A DNA stretch of 46,547 nt, taken from positions 1 through 46,547 of the forward strand of contig CAVFXQ010000021.1 of NCBI GenBank assembly GCA_963626555.1, written 5' to 3'. The translations under genes and the position numbers were made by a program. The DNA comes from UBA1181 sp963626555 (GTDB taxonomy: Bacteria; Bacteroidota; Bacteroidia; Bacteroidales; Paludibacteraceae). The notes below the pieces were generated by a model. That model was not told where the DNA came from. It saw only the letters and a list, made by a program, of their open reading frames with translations, and did no database searches. This document shows positions 17,580 through 25,898 of this stretch, one piece after another. The stretch's first letter is position 1; each line of letters opens with the position of its first letter.

Positions 17580-18764
17580 ATGATTCCTTACGTATCACTT
17601 GCTTTATTGTTGAATATTTCCGCTATCTGCGCAGAGTGGATGAGTGAGAAACGGCGAACACTGTTTTATTGGACGCTTGCTTGTGTCTTATGTTCATTCG
17701 TTTTGGTGCGTGATTACCATGTTTGTCTTGACTTCATTGGTTACAGGCACTATTATGAATTCGTACCTTCGTTCTCAATGCTCACGAACTCTTTATTTGA
17801 CTATTTAGACAATATAGAAACGGATTTTAGTTTCTCTGTGCTTTGTTCCCTATTGAAGACGTTGGGAAATAGTGATAGAACCAACTATATTATCATATTT
17901 GGTTTCTATGCCTTATTGGGTGTCAGTCTGAAGCTTGTCGGTATCAAAAAACTTTCTGATTTGAAGTTCCAAGTTTTGTTCTTGTACGTTTGCAAGCTAT
18001 TTCTGCTCAATGAACTGACGCAAATACGTGCGGGTGTGGCTATTGGCTTGATTTTCATTTCCATCTATTATCTTCAGAAAGATAAGTATTGGCAGTTCTT
18101 TGGTTTAATTGCCATATCAACATTCTTCCATTTTTCATCTATGATGATGTTTTTTTTGCCTCTCTTTCATCGGTTTAGAGCGAATGCAAAAGTGTGGGGA
18201 GCAATTTTTTTGCTTTGCATCGTCTGCAATGTGTGTGAACTTGATTTTCTAAGTTTAACGAAGTGTGTCCCAAACGATTTATATCAATACAAGCTCGCAG
18301 CATATATACACCATCAGCAAAGCACTAATGTAAAATTAAACTATTTTAGTACCTATTTTATTCTTCAGAACATTGTTATCCTTCTATGTTTTATCTTTAG
18401 AAAGGAAATGGAGAAAGAGAGTATGTATCTGAATATCTTTCTAAATATGTGTTGTTTATCGTCTTGTTGCTTCGTCCTTTTTGGAGCGTTGTCGGCTGCG
18501 GTTGCGATGCGAGTAAGTGAGATGTTCAATGGAGTTATTATTATCCTTATCCCTCACTTGGCGAGGGTTGTGGCAGACAAGGTAGTCTCTGCTCTTGAAA
18601 CGAAAGTCAAAGAGAAAAACGGTGGTTTTGCCCTAATTGTGAATGGTGTTGTTCAGCATAAAAAAGCTCTTGCAATGTCCATTGTCTTCGTCGTCGGGTG
18701 GGGCTTGTTCTATGTTTACGCATGCCATAGTCCTCTTCTTTTAGATTATCAATTGCTATGGTGA
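17580..18764 (+). CDS. EpsG-like polytopic membrane protein (possible polysaccharide polymerase)
   Basis: The 394-residue protein is read from ATG 17580; an upstream in-frame TTG at 17553 is less likely. It has roughly ten hydrophobic segments and resembles the EpsG family: an early region YVSLALLLNISAICAEWMSEK, a loop with the charged motif RDYHVCLDFIGYRHYYEF, then LNELTQIRAGVAIGLIFISIYYLQK and STFFHFSSMMMFFLPLFHR. The R-x-G-x-A plus FHxSS pattern is characteristic of EpsG/Wzy-like proteins that polymerise surface polysaccharide repeat units in the inner membrane. No glycosyltransferase, flippase or other capsule gene lies next to it, so it is an orphan here and its substrate cannot be inferred. 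Confidence 0.7.
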   Translation: MIPYVSLALLLNISAICAEWMSEKRRTLFYWTLACVLCSFVLVRDYHVCLDFIGYRHYYEFVPSFSMLTNSLFDYLDNIETDFSFSVLCSLLKTLGNSDRTNYIIIFGFYALLGVSLKLVGIKKLSDLKFQVLFLYVCKLFLLNELTQIRAGVAIGLIFISIYYLQKDKYWQFFGLIAISTFFHFSSMMMFFLPLFHRFRANAKVWGAIFLLCIVCNVCELDFLSLTKCVPNDLYQYKLAAYIHHQQSTNVKLNYFSTYFILQNIVILLCFIFRKEMEKESMYLNIFLNMCCLSSCCFVLFGALSAAVAMRVSEMFNGVIIILIPHLARVVADKVVSALETKVKEKNGGFALIVNGVVQHKKALAMSIVFVVGWGLFYVYACHSPLLLDYQLLW

Positions 18765-18841
18765 GCCTCTCTAAACCTCCGAAATAGTTGAATATTTAGA
18801 AGTGAGGAGTTGTGACTTTTTGAATATAGAAATTAGGTTTG

Positions 18842-18873
18842 TTGGAACATCAAAGTGTTATTTTGTATCTTTG
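18842..18873 (+). promoter_or_regulatory. Promoter of AAA/PDDEXK_9 copy 1
   Basis: TTG at 18842-18844 and TATCTTTG at 18866-18873 are separated by 21 bases, giving a leader of about 17 bases before ATG 18897. The same leader sequence (from CTTTGTCAAAAC on) precedes copy 2. Confidence 0.6.
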
Positions 18874-20478
18874 TCAAAACACAAAAAAGAGGCGATATGA
18901 AATACCCAGTCGGCATACAGACTTTTCAAAACATTATTGACGATGGCTATGTCTACGTTGATAAGACAGATTTAATCTATTCCCTAGTGTCAGAGGGGAA
19001 AATCTACTTTCTAAGTCGTCCGCGACGGTTCGGAAAGAGCCTTCTCATCTCTACATTGGAAAGTTATTTCCTTGGAAGAAAAGAGCTTTTCAAAGGCTTG
19101 GCGATTGAAAAGTTGGAGACGGAATGGTGCGAGTACCCTGTATTCCGTGTTAGTTTTGGGTCGGGTAGATTTACGCAATATGGCAATCTTGAAGATTTGC
19201 TTAATGGGACTCTGTCAAAGTGGGAAAGTGATTATAGTGTGAAAAGAGTGTATGACGATTATGGACCGAGGTTTCGCGATATTTTGGCTAATGCACATAA
19301 AAAGACAGGTATGCCGTGCGTAGTCCTGGTGGATGAGTATGATAAGCCTATCATTGATGTGCTAGGAAATGGAGGGTTCGTAGAGCAAAACGGAGAGAAG
19401 ATTTCTTTAGAAAGTTACAATCGTGGAATTCTCAAATCGTTTTATGCATCGTTGAAGGATGCGGATGAAGATTTGCGTTTTGTCTTTTTGACGGGTGTTA
19501 CGAAATTCGCCAAAGTCAGCGTGTTCAGCGGTTTCAATCAACCTGATGACATTAGTATGGATGAGCGTTATGACACGCTGTGTGGTATTTCTGAGGATGA
19601 AATAGAGCAGTATTTTGAGGAGCCTATTGGTGAAATTGCAGAGAAAAAGGGTGTTTCATCTTCTGAGGTAAAAGAATTGCTGAAAAAACAGTATGATGGT
19701 TACCATTTCAGCAGTGAAATGAATGAAGTCTACAACCCATTCAGTTTGTTAAGCGCGCTGAAAAAGAAGAAAATTGACAGTTTTTGGTTCGCAACAGGCA
19801 CACCGACTTATTTGATAAATCTGCTTGACCGCGATAATGTCAATTTGGACGAGTTGACTATGAGATACTACAGAGCAGAGGAATTTATGGATTTCAAAAT
19901 GGACCGCGACGCTCCTTTGCCGATGCTTTACCAGAGTGGTTATCTGACGATAAAGGAATATGACTCCGAAGTGGATATGTACAAACTTGATATTCCGAAC
20001 GATGAGGTGAAGAGGGCTTTCATTCCATTATTGATGGATGACTATTTCTCTGTGGATTCTCGCTCGGACGATTGGATGGCACGTATGATAAAGAATTTGA
20101 AAGCAGGTGATTTAGAGCAGTTTAAAATCTTGCTCACTGCTTTTTTGTCTTCTATTCCTTATAGCATACATCCCAAGAAGAAAACGGAACGTTTCTTCCA
20201 ATATACATTCTATCTTATTTTCCGCCTAATCAGCACTTTTGTGGTTTTTACGGAGAAGGTACAGTCTCAAGGTCGTGTCGACTGTGTCATTGAGACGGAT
20301 AAGTTCATCTACATTTTTGAATTTAAATTGGATGGCACGGCGGAAGAAGCAATGCAACAAATCAACGAGAAAGGCTATGCCCGAGAGTATGCCTCAGACA
20401 CTCGCAAACTCTTCAAGATCGGTTGCAGTTTCTCATCGGAGACTGGGACGATAGGGGAGTGGGTGGTGAATGAGGAAT
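18869..20478 (+). repeat. Mosaic direct repeat, left copy (pairs with 21640-22996)
   Basis: Three blocks read as identical between this copy and the right copy: 18869-19127 with 21640-21898, 19530-20083 with 22304-22857, and 20340-20478 with 22858-22996. The intervening segment 19128-19529 is clearly divergent from 21899-22303. The segment 20084-20339 is absent from the right copy. Confidence 0.9.
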
Positions 20479-20492
20479 ATGAGAAATGTTGA
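18897..20492 (+). CDS. AAA-ATPase-like / PDDEXK_9 nuclease protein, copy 1 (intact)
   Basis: The 531-residue protein is read from ATG 18897; an in-frame TTG at 18855 lies upstream of the promoter -7 box and is rejected. Residues 1-280 are an AAA-ATPase-like domain (PF09820 type) with a P-loop variant SRPRRFGKSLL at about 40-50, Walker B CVVLVDEYDKP at about 141-151, and a sensor region FLTGVTKFAKVSVFSGFNQ. The C-terminal third is a PD-(D/E)XK nuclease-like domain (DUF1703/PDDEXK_9) with VDCVIETDKFIYIFEFKLDG at about 461-481, showing the D...E-x-K catalytic set. The family is expanded in many Bacteroidota; its role is unknown, with mobile-element or defence functions only suspected. It is followed closely by the lipoprotein gene at 20515. 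Confidence 0.9.
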   Translation: MKYPVGIQTFQNIIDDGYVYVDKTDLIYSLVSEGKIYFLSRPRRFGKSLLISTLESYFLGRKELFKGLAIEKLETEWCEYPVFRVSFGSGRFTQYGNLEDLLNGTLSKWESDYSVKRVYDDYGPRFRDILANAHKKTGMPCVVLVDEYDKPIIDVLGNGGFVEQNGEKISLESYNRGILKSFYASLKDADEDLRFVFLTGVTKFAKVSVFSGFNQPDDISMDERYDTLCGISEDEIEQYFEEPIGEIAEKKGVSSSEVKELLKKQYDGYHFSSEMNEVYNPFSLLSALKKKKIDSFWFATGTPTYLINLLDRDNVNLDELTMRYYRAEEFMDFKMDRDAPLPMLYQSGYLTIKEYDSEVDMYKLDIPNDEVKRAFIPLLMDDYFSVDSRSDDWMARMIKNLKAGDLEQFKILLTAFLSSIPYSIHPKKKTERFFQYTFYLIFRLISTFVVFTEKVQSQGRVDCVIETDKFIYIFEFKLDGTAEEAMQQINEKGYAREYASDTRKLFKIGCSFSSETGTIGEWVVNEEYEKC

Positions 20493-20514
20493 TATAATAA
20501 TCAAATTATTTAGT

Positions 20515-21540
20515 ATGAAGAAGATTTTTACATCGTTGTTCGCGGTGGTTGCTTTGTCTATTGTATCGTGTTTCACAGTGTCGTGTAAAGATGACGATGA
20601 TGACAAGGAAACAACCGAAGTCTTAAACGAAAAAGACGAAACGGATTTTAATGAGAAGGAAGACGACAAAAATAATGATATTGTTGTTGTGGACAAAGGA
20701 GCACTTGTCGTTGCGTCATACAAAGTTTCTGATAGCAAGAGCGTCTACTTCTCGCAGGGCAATTTGCAGTTCAACGTCGCTCAAGGCACACACGCCACGG
20801 CAGATGGAGGAACGGCGCAAGGCACTTGGCGGTTCGCAGAGAACCAGTACGACTATATCGGAGATGCCAACAGTAACGTTTCGTCGGTCTACGACGGATG
20901 GGTCGACCTCTTCGGCTGGGGAACGAGCGGATGGAACAGCGGGGCGACCGCCTACCGACCGTGGTCTACTTCGACATCATACGCGGATTATTATCCGGGA
21001 GGCAGCTCCTCCAACAGCCTGACAGACACCTACGCTAAGGCGGACTGGGGCGTGTACAACGCCATCAGCAACGGAGGCGGCGAGCCTAACAAGTGGAGGA
21101 CGTTGACGACGTCGGAGTGGCAGTACTTGTTCCAAAACAACAAGTGGACGTTGGGCTACATAAAGGACGGAGGCAACTCATACCTGTGCTTCATGCTGAT
21201 TCCAGAGTCGTTCGCTGCACCAGAGGGAACTCCTGTGACAGTGTTAAGCACAAGCACAATATCAACTTATAAGGTTGAATTGAAAGTTCCTGAAACCAAC
21301 ATCTACACGTCGGAGCAGTTCGCCTCTCTTGAGCAGTTAGGCGTTGTGGTGCTTCCTTGTGGGGGCGTCCGTAATGGTACGGCGGTGAACTCTGTTGGTT
21401 CGTGCGGCCTCTATTGGTCGTCTTCTGCTTACGGCGCGGACTACGCTTACGCATTCTACTTCTATCCTGCGGGCGTGTGTTCGAACGACTACTACTATCG
21501 GGACCTCGGTTGGTCAGTCCGTTTGGTCCAGGATCTTTAA
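20515..21540 (+). CDS. Surface lipoprotein with C-terminal variable-region-like domain
   Basis: The 341-residue protein is read from ATG 20515; an in-frame ATG at 20470 would overlap the nuclease gene. The N-terminus is a lipoprotein signal with two possible acylated Cys (Cys19 or Cys24). Cys24 is followed by K-D-D-D-D-D, which matches the Bacteroidota lipoprotein export signal for surface display. After an acidic linker, VYFSQGNLQFNV begins a domain of the Fibrobacter major paralogous/DUF1566-like group: WRFAENQYDYIG, WVDLFGWGTSGWNSG and WRTLTTSEWQYLF. It ends in SVGSCGLYWSSSAYGADYA... and LGWSVRLVQDL (about 290-341). This formylglycine-enzyme/C-type-lectin-like end resembles variable regions of diversity-generating retroelements. 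Base composition (about 20740-21200) is visibly more GC-rich than the neighbours. The ligand is unknown. Confidence 0.75.
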   Translation: MKKIFTSLFAVVALSIVSCFTVSCKDDDDDKETTEVLNEKDETDFNEKEDDKNNDIVVVDKGALVVASYKVSDSKSVYFSQGNLQFNVAQGTHATADGGTAQGTWRFAENQYDYIGDANSNVSSVYDGWVDLFGWGTSGWNSGATAYRPWSTSTSYADYYPGGSSSNSLTDTYAKADWGVYNAISNGGGEPNKWRTLTTSEWQYLFQNNKWTLGYIKDGGNSYLCFMLIPESFAAPEGTPVTVLSTSTISTYKVELKVPETNIYTSEQFASLEQLGVVVLPCGGVRNGTAVNSVGSCGLYWSSSAYGADYAYAFYFYPAGVCSNDYYYRDLGWSVRLVQDL

Positions 21541-21602
21541 CAAGGGGTGAAGGTCCGTTCAAAAATCCTTAAGAATAGAGCAAGAAAAAATCAACTACAG
21601 GT

Positions 21603-21635
21603 AATGTGTCTCCCTTACGGAGGACACATTTTTTT
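21603..21635 (+). terminator. Intrinsic terminator after the lipoprotein gene
   Basis: AATGTGTCTCC pairs with GGAGGACACATT (one bulged G) around a CTTAC loop and runs into seven T residues. The -7 box of copy 2 begins two bases later. Confidence 0.85.
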
Positions 21636-21636
21636 G

Positions 21637-21644
21637 TACCTTTG
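21637..21644 (+). promoter_or_regulatory. -7 box of AAA/PDDEXK_9 copy 2
   Basis: TACCTTTG fits TAnnTTTG and sits at the same distance from the start codon as TATCTTTG in copy 1. Unlike copy 1, it is preceded directly by the terminator hairpin of the lipoprotein gene. Confidence 0.55.
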
Positions 21645-22996
21645 TCAAAACACAAAAAAGAGGCGATATGAAATACCCAGTCGGCATACAGACTTTTCAA
21701 AACATTATTGACGATGGCTATGTCTACGTTGATAAGACAGATTTAATCTATTCCCTAGTGTCAGAGGGGAAAATCTACTTTCTAAGTCGTCCGCGACGGT
21801 TCGGAAAGAGCCTTCTCATCTCTACATTGGAAAGTTATTTCCTTGGAAGAAAAGAGCTTTTCAAAGGCTTGGCGATTGAAAAGTTGGAGACGGAATGGAA
21901 GAAGTATCCGATTTTCCATTTGGATTTTAACGGACCGAATTATAAGGAGGAGGGCAGGTTTGAGGAAAAACTCAATGATTATCTGACAAAGTGGGAACGC
22001 GAATATGGGTTGGAAACGGAGTCAAAAGTGGATTATAGTATTCGCTTCTCCAATATTTTATCCGCCGCACACGAACAGACTGGTCTAAAATGCGTCGTCC
22101 TCATAGACGAGTATGACAAGCCGTTGTTGGATGTGTTGGGGTCTGGCTTGATGGTGGAGGTCAAAGAAAATCGCATTACTATGGAGGAGCGGAATAGAGA
22201 CATTATGAAGGCGTTCTATTCCACCTTGAAATTGGCGGATGAGGATTTGCAGTTTGTCCTTTTGACTGGCGTTACTAAATTCGCCAAAGTGAGCGTTTTT
22301 AGTGGTTTCAATCAACCTGATGACATTAGTATGGATGAGCGTTATGACACGCTGTGTGGTATTTCTGAGGATGAAATAGAGCAGTATTTTGAGGAGCCTA
22401 TTGGTGAAATTGCAGAGAAAAAGGGTGTTTCATCTTCTGAGGTAAAAGAATTGCTGAAAAAACAGTATGATGGTTACCATTTCAGCAGTGAAATGAATGA
22501 AGTCTACAACCCATTCAGTTTGTTAAGCGCGCTGAAAAAGAAGAAAATTGACAGTTTTTGGTTCGCAACAGGCACACCGACTTATTTGATAAATCTGCTT
22601 GACCGCGATAATGTCAATTTGGACGAGTTGACTATGAGATACTACAGAGCAGAGGAATTTATGGATTTCAAAATGGACCGCGACGCTCCTTTGCCGATGC
22701 TTTACCAGAGTGGTTATCTGACGATAAAGGAATATGACTCCGAAGTGGATATGTACAAACTTGATATTCCGAACGATGAGGTGAAGAGGGCTTTCATTCC
22801 ATTATTGATGGATGACTATTTCTCTGTGGATTCTCGCTCGGACGATTGGATGGCACGGCGGAAGAAGCAATGCAACAAATCAACGAGAAAGGCTATGCCC
22901 GAGAGTATGCCTCAGACACTCGCAAACTCTTCAAGATCGGTTGCAGTTTCTCATCGGAGACTGGGACGATAGGGGAGTGGGTGGTGAATGAGGAAT
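21640..22996 (+). repeat. Mosaic direct repeat, right copy (pairs with 18869-20478)
   Basis: Offset to the left copy is 2771 bases in the first block, 2774 in the second (the divergent middle is one codon longer), and 2518 in the last, which reflects a 256-base deletion. Identity starts in the promoter -7 box and ends at GAGGAAT before the restriction enzyme gene. Confidence 0.9.
21668..22972 (+). pseudogene. AAA-ATPase-like / PDDEXK_9 protein, copy 2, truncated by internal deletion and frameshift
   Basis: The ORF encodes 434 residues. The ATPase part is intact, with P-loop SRPRRFGKSLL and Walker B CVVLIDEYDKP. At the 13-bp sequence ATTGGATGGCACG (ending 22857) it jumps to the place that follows the second occurrence of the same 13 bases in copy 1. 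That removes 256 bp, shifts the frame, and adds 36 or so unrelated residues (starting RRKKQCNKS). The PD-(D/E)XK nuclease domain is lost. The middle segment (residues ~78-212) differs from copy 1 and looks closer to copy 3 at 38192 (YPIFHLDFNG, SAAHEQ.GL.CVVL), so this copy is a mosaic. It may be a dead gene or encode an ATPase-only protein; I favour a recent pseudogene. Confidence 0.85.
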
Positions 22997-23038
22997 GAAA
23001 AAATTGGAAATGAGGATTTGTGTTAGTACTATTTGATT

Positions 23039-25807
23039 ATGCTTACTGAAAAACAACAAAAAGTTGCTGCCTCCGAGTTCTCCACTCGTTGGAATGGGCG
23101 CGGATATGAAAAAGGAGAGTGCCAAAGTTTCTGGATAGATTTACTCTCTAATGTCTTTGGCGTTGAGAAACCTACAGAGTTTATCCGTTTTGAACAACAG
23201 GTGATGTTAGACCATACTTCTTTCATCGACGCCATGATTCCTGCCACGCATGTCATGATAGAACAGAAGTCTATTGGCAAGGATTTACGTCAACCTATCA
23301 AACAGAGCGACGGAACACTCCTCAAACCTATTGAACAGGCGCAACGCTACAGCGTTCATATTCCTTACTCCGAACGCCCTCGTTGGATTGTCATCTCCAA
23401 TTTTGCCGAGTTTGATGTCTACGACCTCGAACATCCGCACGACGAGCCTCAACATATCTTACTCGCCGACTTGGAACATGATTTTCATCGCCTGCGTTTC
23501 CTCGTAGACCAGGGCAACGACCATATCCGACGTGAAGAGCAGGTGAGCCTTGAAGCTGGTGCCATCGTGGCGCGTATCTACGATGCCTTCCTTCCTGCCT
23601 ACGGCGACAAACCGTCTGACGAAGACCTCCGACAGCTCAACATCCTTTGCGTGCGACTCGTCTTCTGTCTTTATGCCGAGGATGCAGGCATCTTCCCGAA
23701 ACACGACCAGTTTCACGATTTCCTTGCGCAATTCCCCACCTCCGATTTGCGTATGTGGCTTGTGCAGCTTTTCCAAACGCTCAACACGCCTACCGAGCAA
23801 CGAGACAGATTTCTGCGCCCCGACCTTATGGCGTTCCCTTATACCAACGGCGGACTCTTTGCTGAGACTATAGATGTGCCTCCTTTCACTGACGAGCTGC
23901 GTGAGGTCCTCATAAAGCATGCCTCGCAAGATTTCGACTGGAGTGCAATCTCGCCAACCATTTTCGGGGCGGTGTTTGAAAGCACCCTTAACCCAGAGAC
24001 GCGCCGTAGCGGTGGTATGCACTACACCAGCATTGAAAATATTCATCGTGTGATAGACCCTCTTTTCCTTGATAATCTTCATCGTGAGTATGATGAGATT
24101 ATGGAGACGAAAGACTTGCGTCGTCGCACTGTCAAGCTCAAGGAGATGCAGCAACGTATGGCTTCCCTCACGTTCTTTGACCCTGCTTGTGGCTCGGGTA
24201 ACTTCCTCACGGAAACCTATCTATCGTTGCGCCGTTTGGAGAACAAGATGCTCTGTGCCATCAATCAGGTGGAGCCGTTCGACATCTTCGTCAATCCTAT
24301 CAAAGTCTCTATCCATCAGTTCTATGGCATTGAAATAAACGACTTTGCCGTCACCGTTGCCACCACAGCCCTTTGGATTTCGGAGGCGCAGACCATGCAA
24401 GAGACTGAGAAAATCATTCACCACGACATCGACTTCCTGCCCCTCAAAAGTTACGCCAACATCCACGAGGGCAACTCTCTCACAATTCCTTGGGAGAAGA
24501 TTGTCGAACCAACGAAATTGAGCTATATTATCGGTAACCCGCCGTTTGTGGGGTATTCTTTGCAAACGAAAGAACAGAAAGCCGACATGCTACGGATATT
24601 TGTTGATGAAAAAGGGAAACCTTATAAAACAGCAGGAAAACTTGACTATGTTGCGGCTTGGTATTACAAGGCCGCACAGATGATGCAAGGCACTGAAATA
24701 CGCACCGCACTCGTTAGCACCAACTCTATCACGCAAGGTGAACAAGTTTCTGCTATTTGGAAACCACTCAAAGAACTTTTCAGTACTCACATAGATTTTG
24801 CTTATCGTACTTTTCAATGGGATAGCGAGTCAACATTGAAAGCACATGTCCACGTTGTAATCATTGGATTTTCAAATGCAAAATCAAAAGGAATAAAATA
24901 CATATATGATAACGAAAAATCATATGAAGCAAAAAATATTAATGCTTATTTGATTAATGCACCTGATATTTTCGTGGAAAGCAGGGGTGATACTTTATGC
25001 AATGTTCCAGACATGATAACAGGTAATCGTCCTGCGGATGGAGGTTTCCTTATTATTGAAGGTAAGGATTATGATGAATTTGTGAAAAAAGAACCAAAAT
25101 CAGTTAGATATATAAAGAAACTAATTGGTTCCAGAGAATTTATAAATAAAATTCCACGTTATTGCTTATGGCTTGTAGGCGTGTCTCCACGAGAAATTAA
25201 GGAAATGCCTATTGTTTTAAAAAGAGTTGAATTATGCAAAGAGGATCGTTTAAATGCTCCAGACGATGGACGAAAAAAACTAGCAGATACGCCAACCTTA
25301 TTTCGTGAAACAAATAATCCGCCAACTGCAATCGTTGTTCCTAAAGTTTCTTCTGAAAAAAGAAAGTATATTCCTATGGGTTATATTAAAGAAGATGTTA
25401 TTGCAAGTGATTTGTTGTTTCTTATCCCCTCCGCCACTCTCTTCCACTTCGGCATATTAGAGAGCAACGTTCACATGGCGTGGATGCGAGCGGTGTGTGG
25501 GCGGTTGAAGAGCGATTATCGGTATAGCAAGGATGTGGTCTACAATAATTTTCCTTGGCCTTCGCCAACGGCAGAACAGGAAGAGAAGATACGAAAGACG
25601 GCGCAAGGGATTCTCGACGCTCGCGCCCTCTATCCCGACTCAAGTTTGGCCGATTTATACGACCCCGTGCTGATGCCTGCCGAGTTGCTCAAAGCCCATC
25701 GACAGAACGACGTCGCCGTCATGACCGCCTACGGTTTCAGCACCAAAATGACCGAACCCGAATGCGTGGCTCGACTGTTAGAAATGTATGAAAAAATGAA
25801 AGGATAG
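23039..25807 (+). CDS. Single-chain restriction-modification enzyme, MmeI-like (type IIL/IIG)
   Basis: The 922-residue protein is read from ATG 23039; a TTG two codons earlier is possible. Domain order matches MmeI: an N-terminal PD-ExK-type endonuclease with Asp64...Glu75-Gln-Lys77 (FIDAMIPATHVMIEQKS), a helical connector, then an N6-adenine methyltransferase with the SAM motif FDPACGSGNF (Asp381) and catalytic IIGNPPFVG (Asn500-Phe503). A target-recognition domain follows at about 600-795, and then a C-terminal helical region containing VYNNFPWP. One chain would both methylate and cut DNA near its recognition site. The recognition segment (about 24840-25425) is much more AT-rich than the rest, as expected for a swapped specificity cassette. 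The ORF is intact, so the enzyme may be active. It follows the truncated copy 2 by 66 bases. Confidence 0.88.
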   Translation: MLTEKQQKVAASEFSTRWNGRGYEKGECQSFWIDLLSNVFGVEKPTEFIRFEQQVMLDHTSFIDAMIPATHVMIEQKSIGKDLRQPIKQSDGTLLKPIEQAQRYSVHIPYSERPRWIVISNFAEFDVYDLEHPHDEPQHILLADLEHDFHRLRFLVDQGNDHIRREEQVSLEAGAIVARIYDAFLPAYGDKPSDEDLRQLNILCVRLVFCLYAEDAGIFPKHDQFHDFLAQFPTSDLRMWLVQLFQTLNTPTEQRDRFLRPDLMAFPYTNGGLFAETIDVPPFTDELREVLIKHASQDFDWSAISPTIFGAVFESTLNPETRRSGGMHYTSIENIHRVIDPLFLDNLHREYDEIMETKDLRRRTVKLKEMQQRMASLTFFDPACGSGNFLTETYLSLRRLENKMLCAINQVEPFDIFVNPIKVSIHQFYGIEINDFAVTVATTALWISEAQTMQETEKIIHHDIDFLPLKSYANIHEGNSLTIPWEKIVEPTKLSYIIGNPPFVGYSLQTKEQKADMLRIFVDEKGKPYKTAGKLDYVAAWYYKAAQMMQGTEIRTALVSTNSITQGEQVSAIWKPLKELFSTHIDFAYRTFQWDSESTLKAHVHVVIIGFSNAKSKGIKYIYDNEKSYEAKNINAYLINAPDIFVESRGDTLCNVPDMITGNRPADGGFLIIEGKDYDEFVKKEPKSVRYIKKLIGSREFINKIPRYCLWLVGVSPREIKEMPIVLKRVELCKEDRLNAPDDGRKKLADTPTLFRETNNPPTAIVVPKVSSEKRKYIPMGYIKEDVIASDLLFLIPSATLFHFGILESNVHMAWMRAVCGRLKSDYRYSKDVVYNNFPWPSPTAEQEEKIRKTAQGILDARALYPDSSLADLYDPVLMPAELLKAHRQNDVAVMTAYGFSTKMTEPECVARLLEMYEKMKG

Positions 25808-25859
25808 CCTTGACTTTTAGCAGAAAATAGGATTTTTTAGCCTTGACTTTTAGCAGAAA
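25805..25859 (+). repeat. Tandem 22-bp direct repeat with promoter-like end
   Basis: TAGCCTTGACTTTTAGCAGAAA occurs at 25805-25826 and again at 25838-25859 (33-base period). The first copy starts at the stop codon of the restriction enzyme gene. The second is followed by TATTTTTG (25864-25871), a TAnnTTTG -7 box, so the repeat probably derives from the promoter of the decayed ATPase gene downstream. Confidence 0.7.
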
Positions 25860-25898
25860 TTCGTATTTTTGTCTTGATTCTTAGATGATTACGAGCTT

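Noticed and set aside
20515..21540. A complete diversity-generating retroelement
   Set aside because: Only a variable-region-like target is present; there is no reverse transcriptase, accessory protein or template repeat in the window.
23459..24154. A 231-codon open frame on the minus strand
   Set aside because: It is antisense to the restriction-modification gene, which has complete catalytic motifs in this region.
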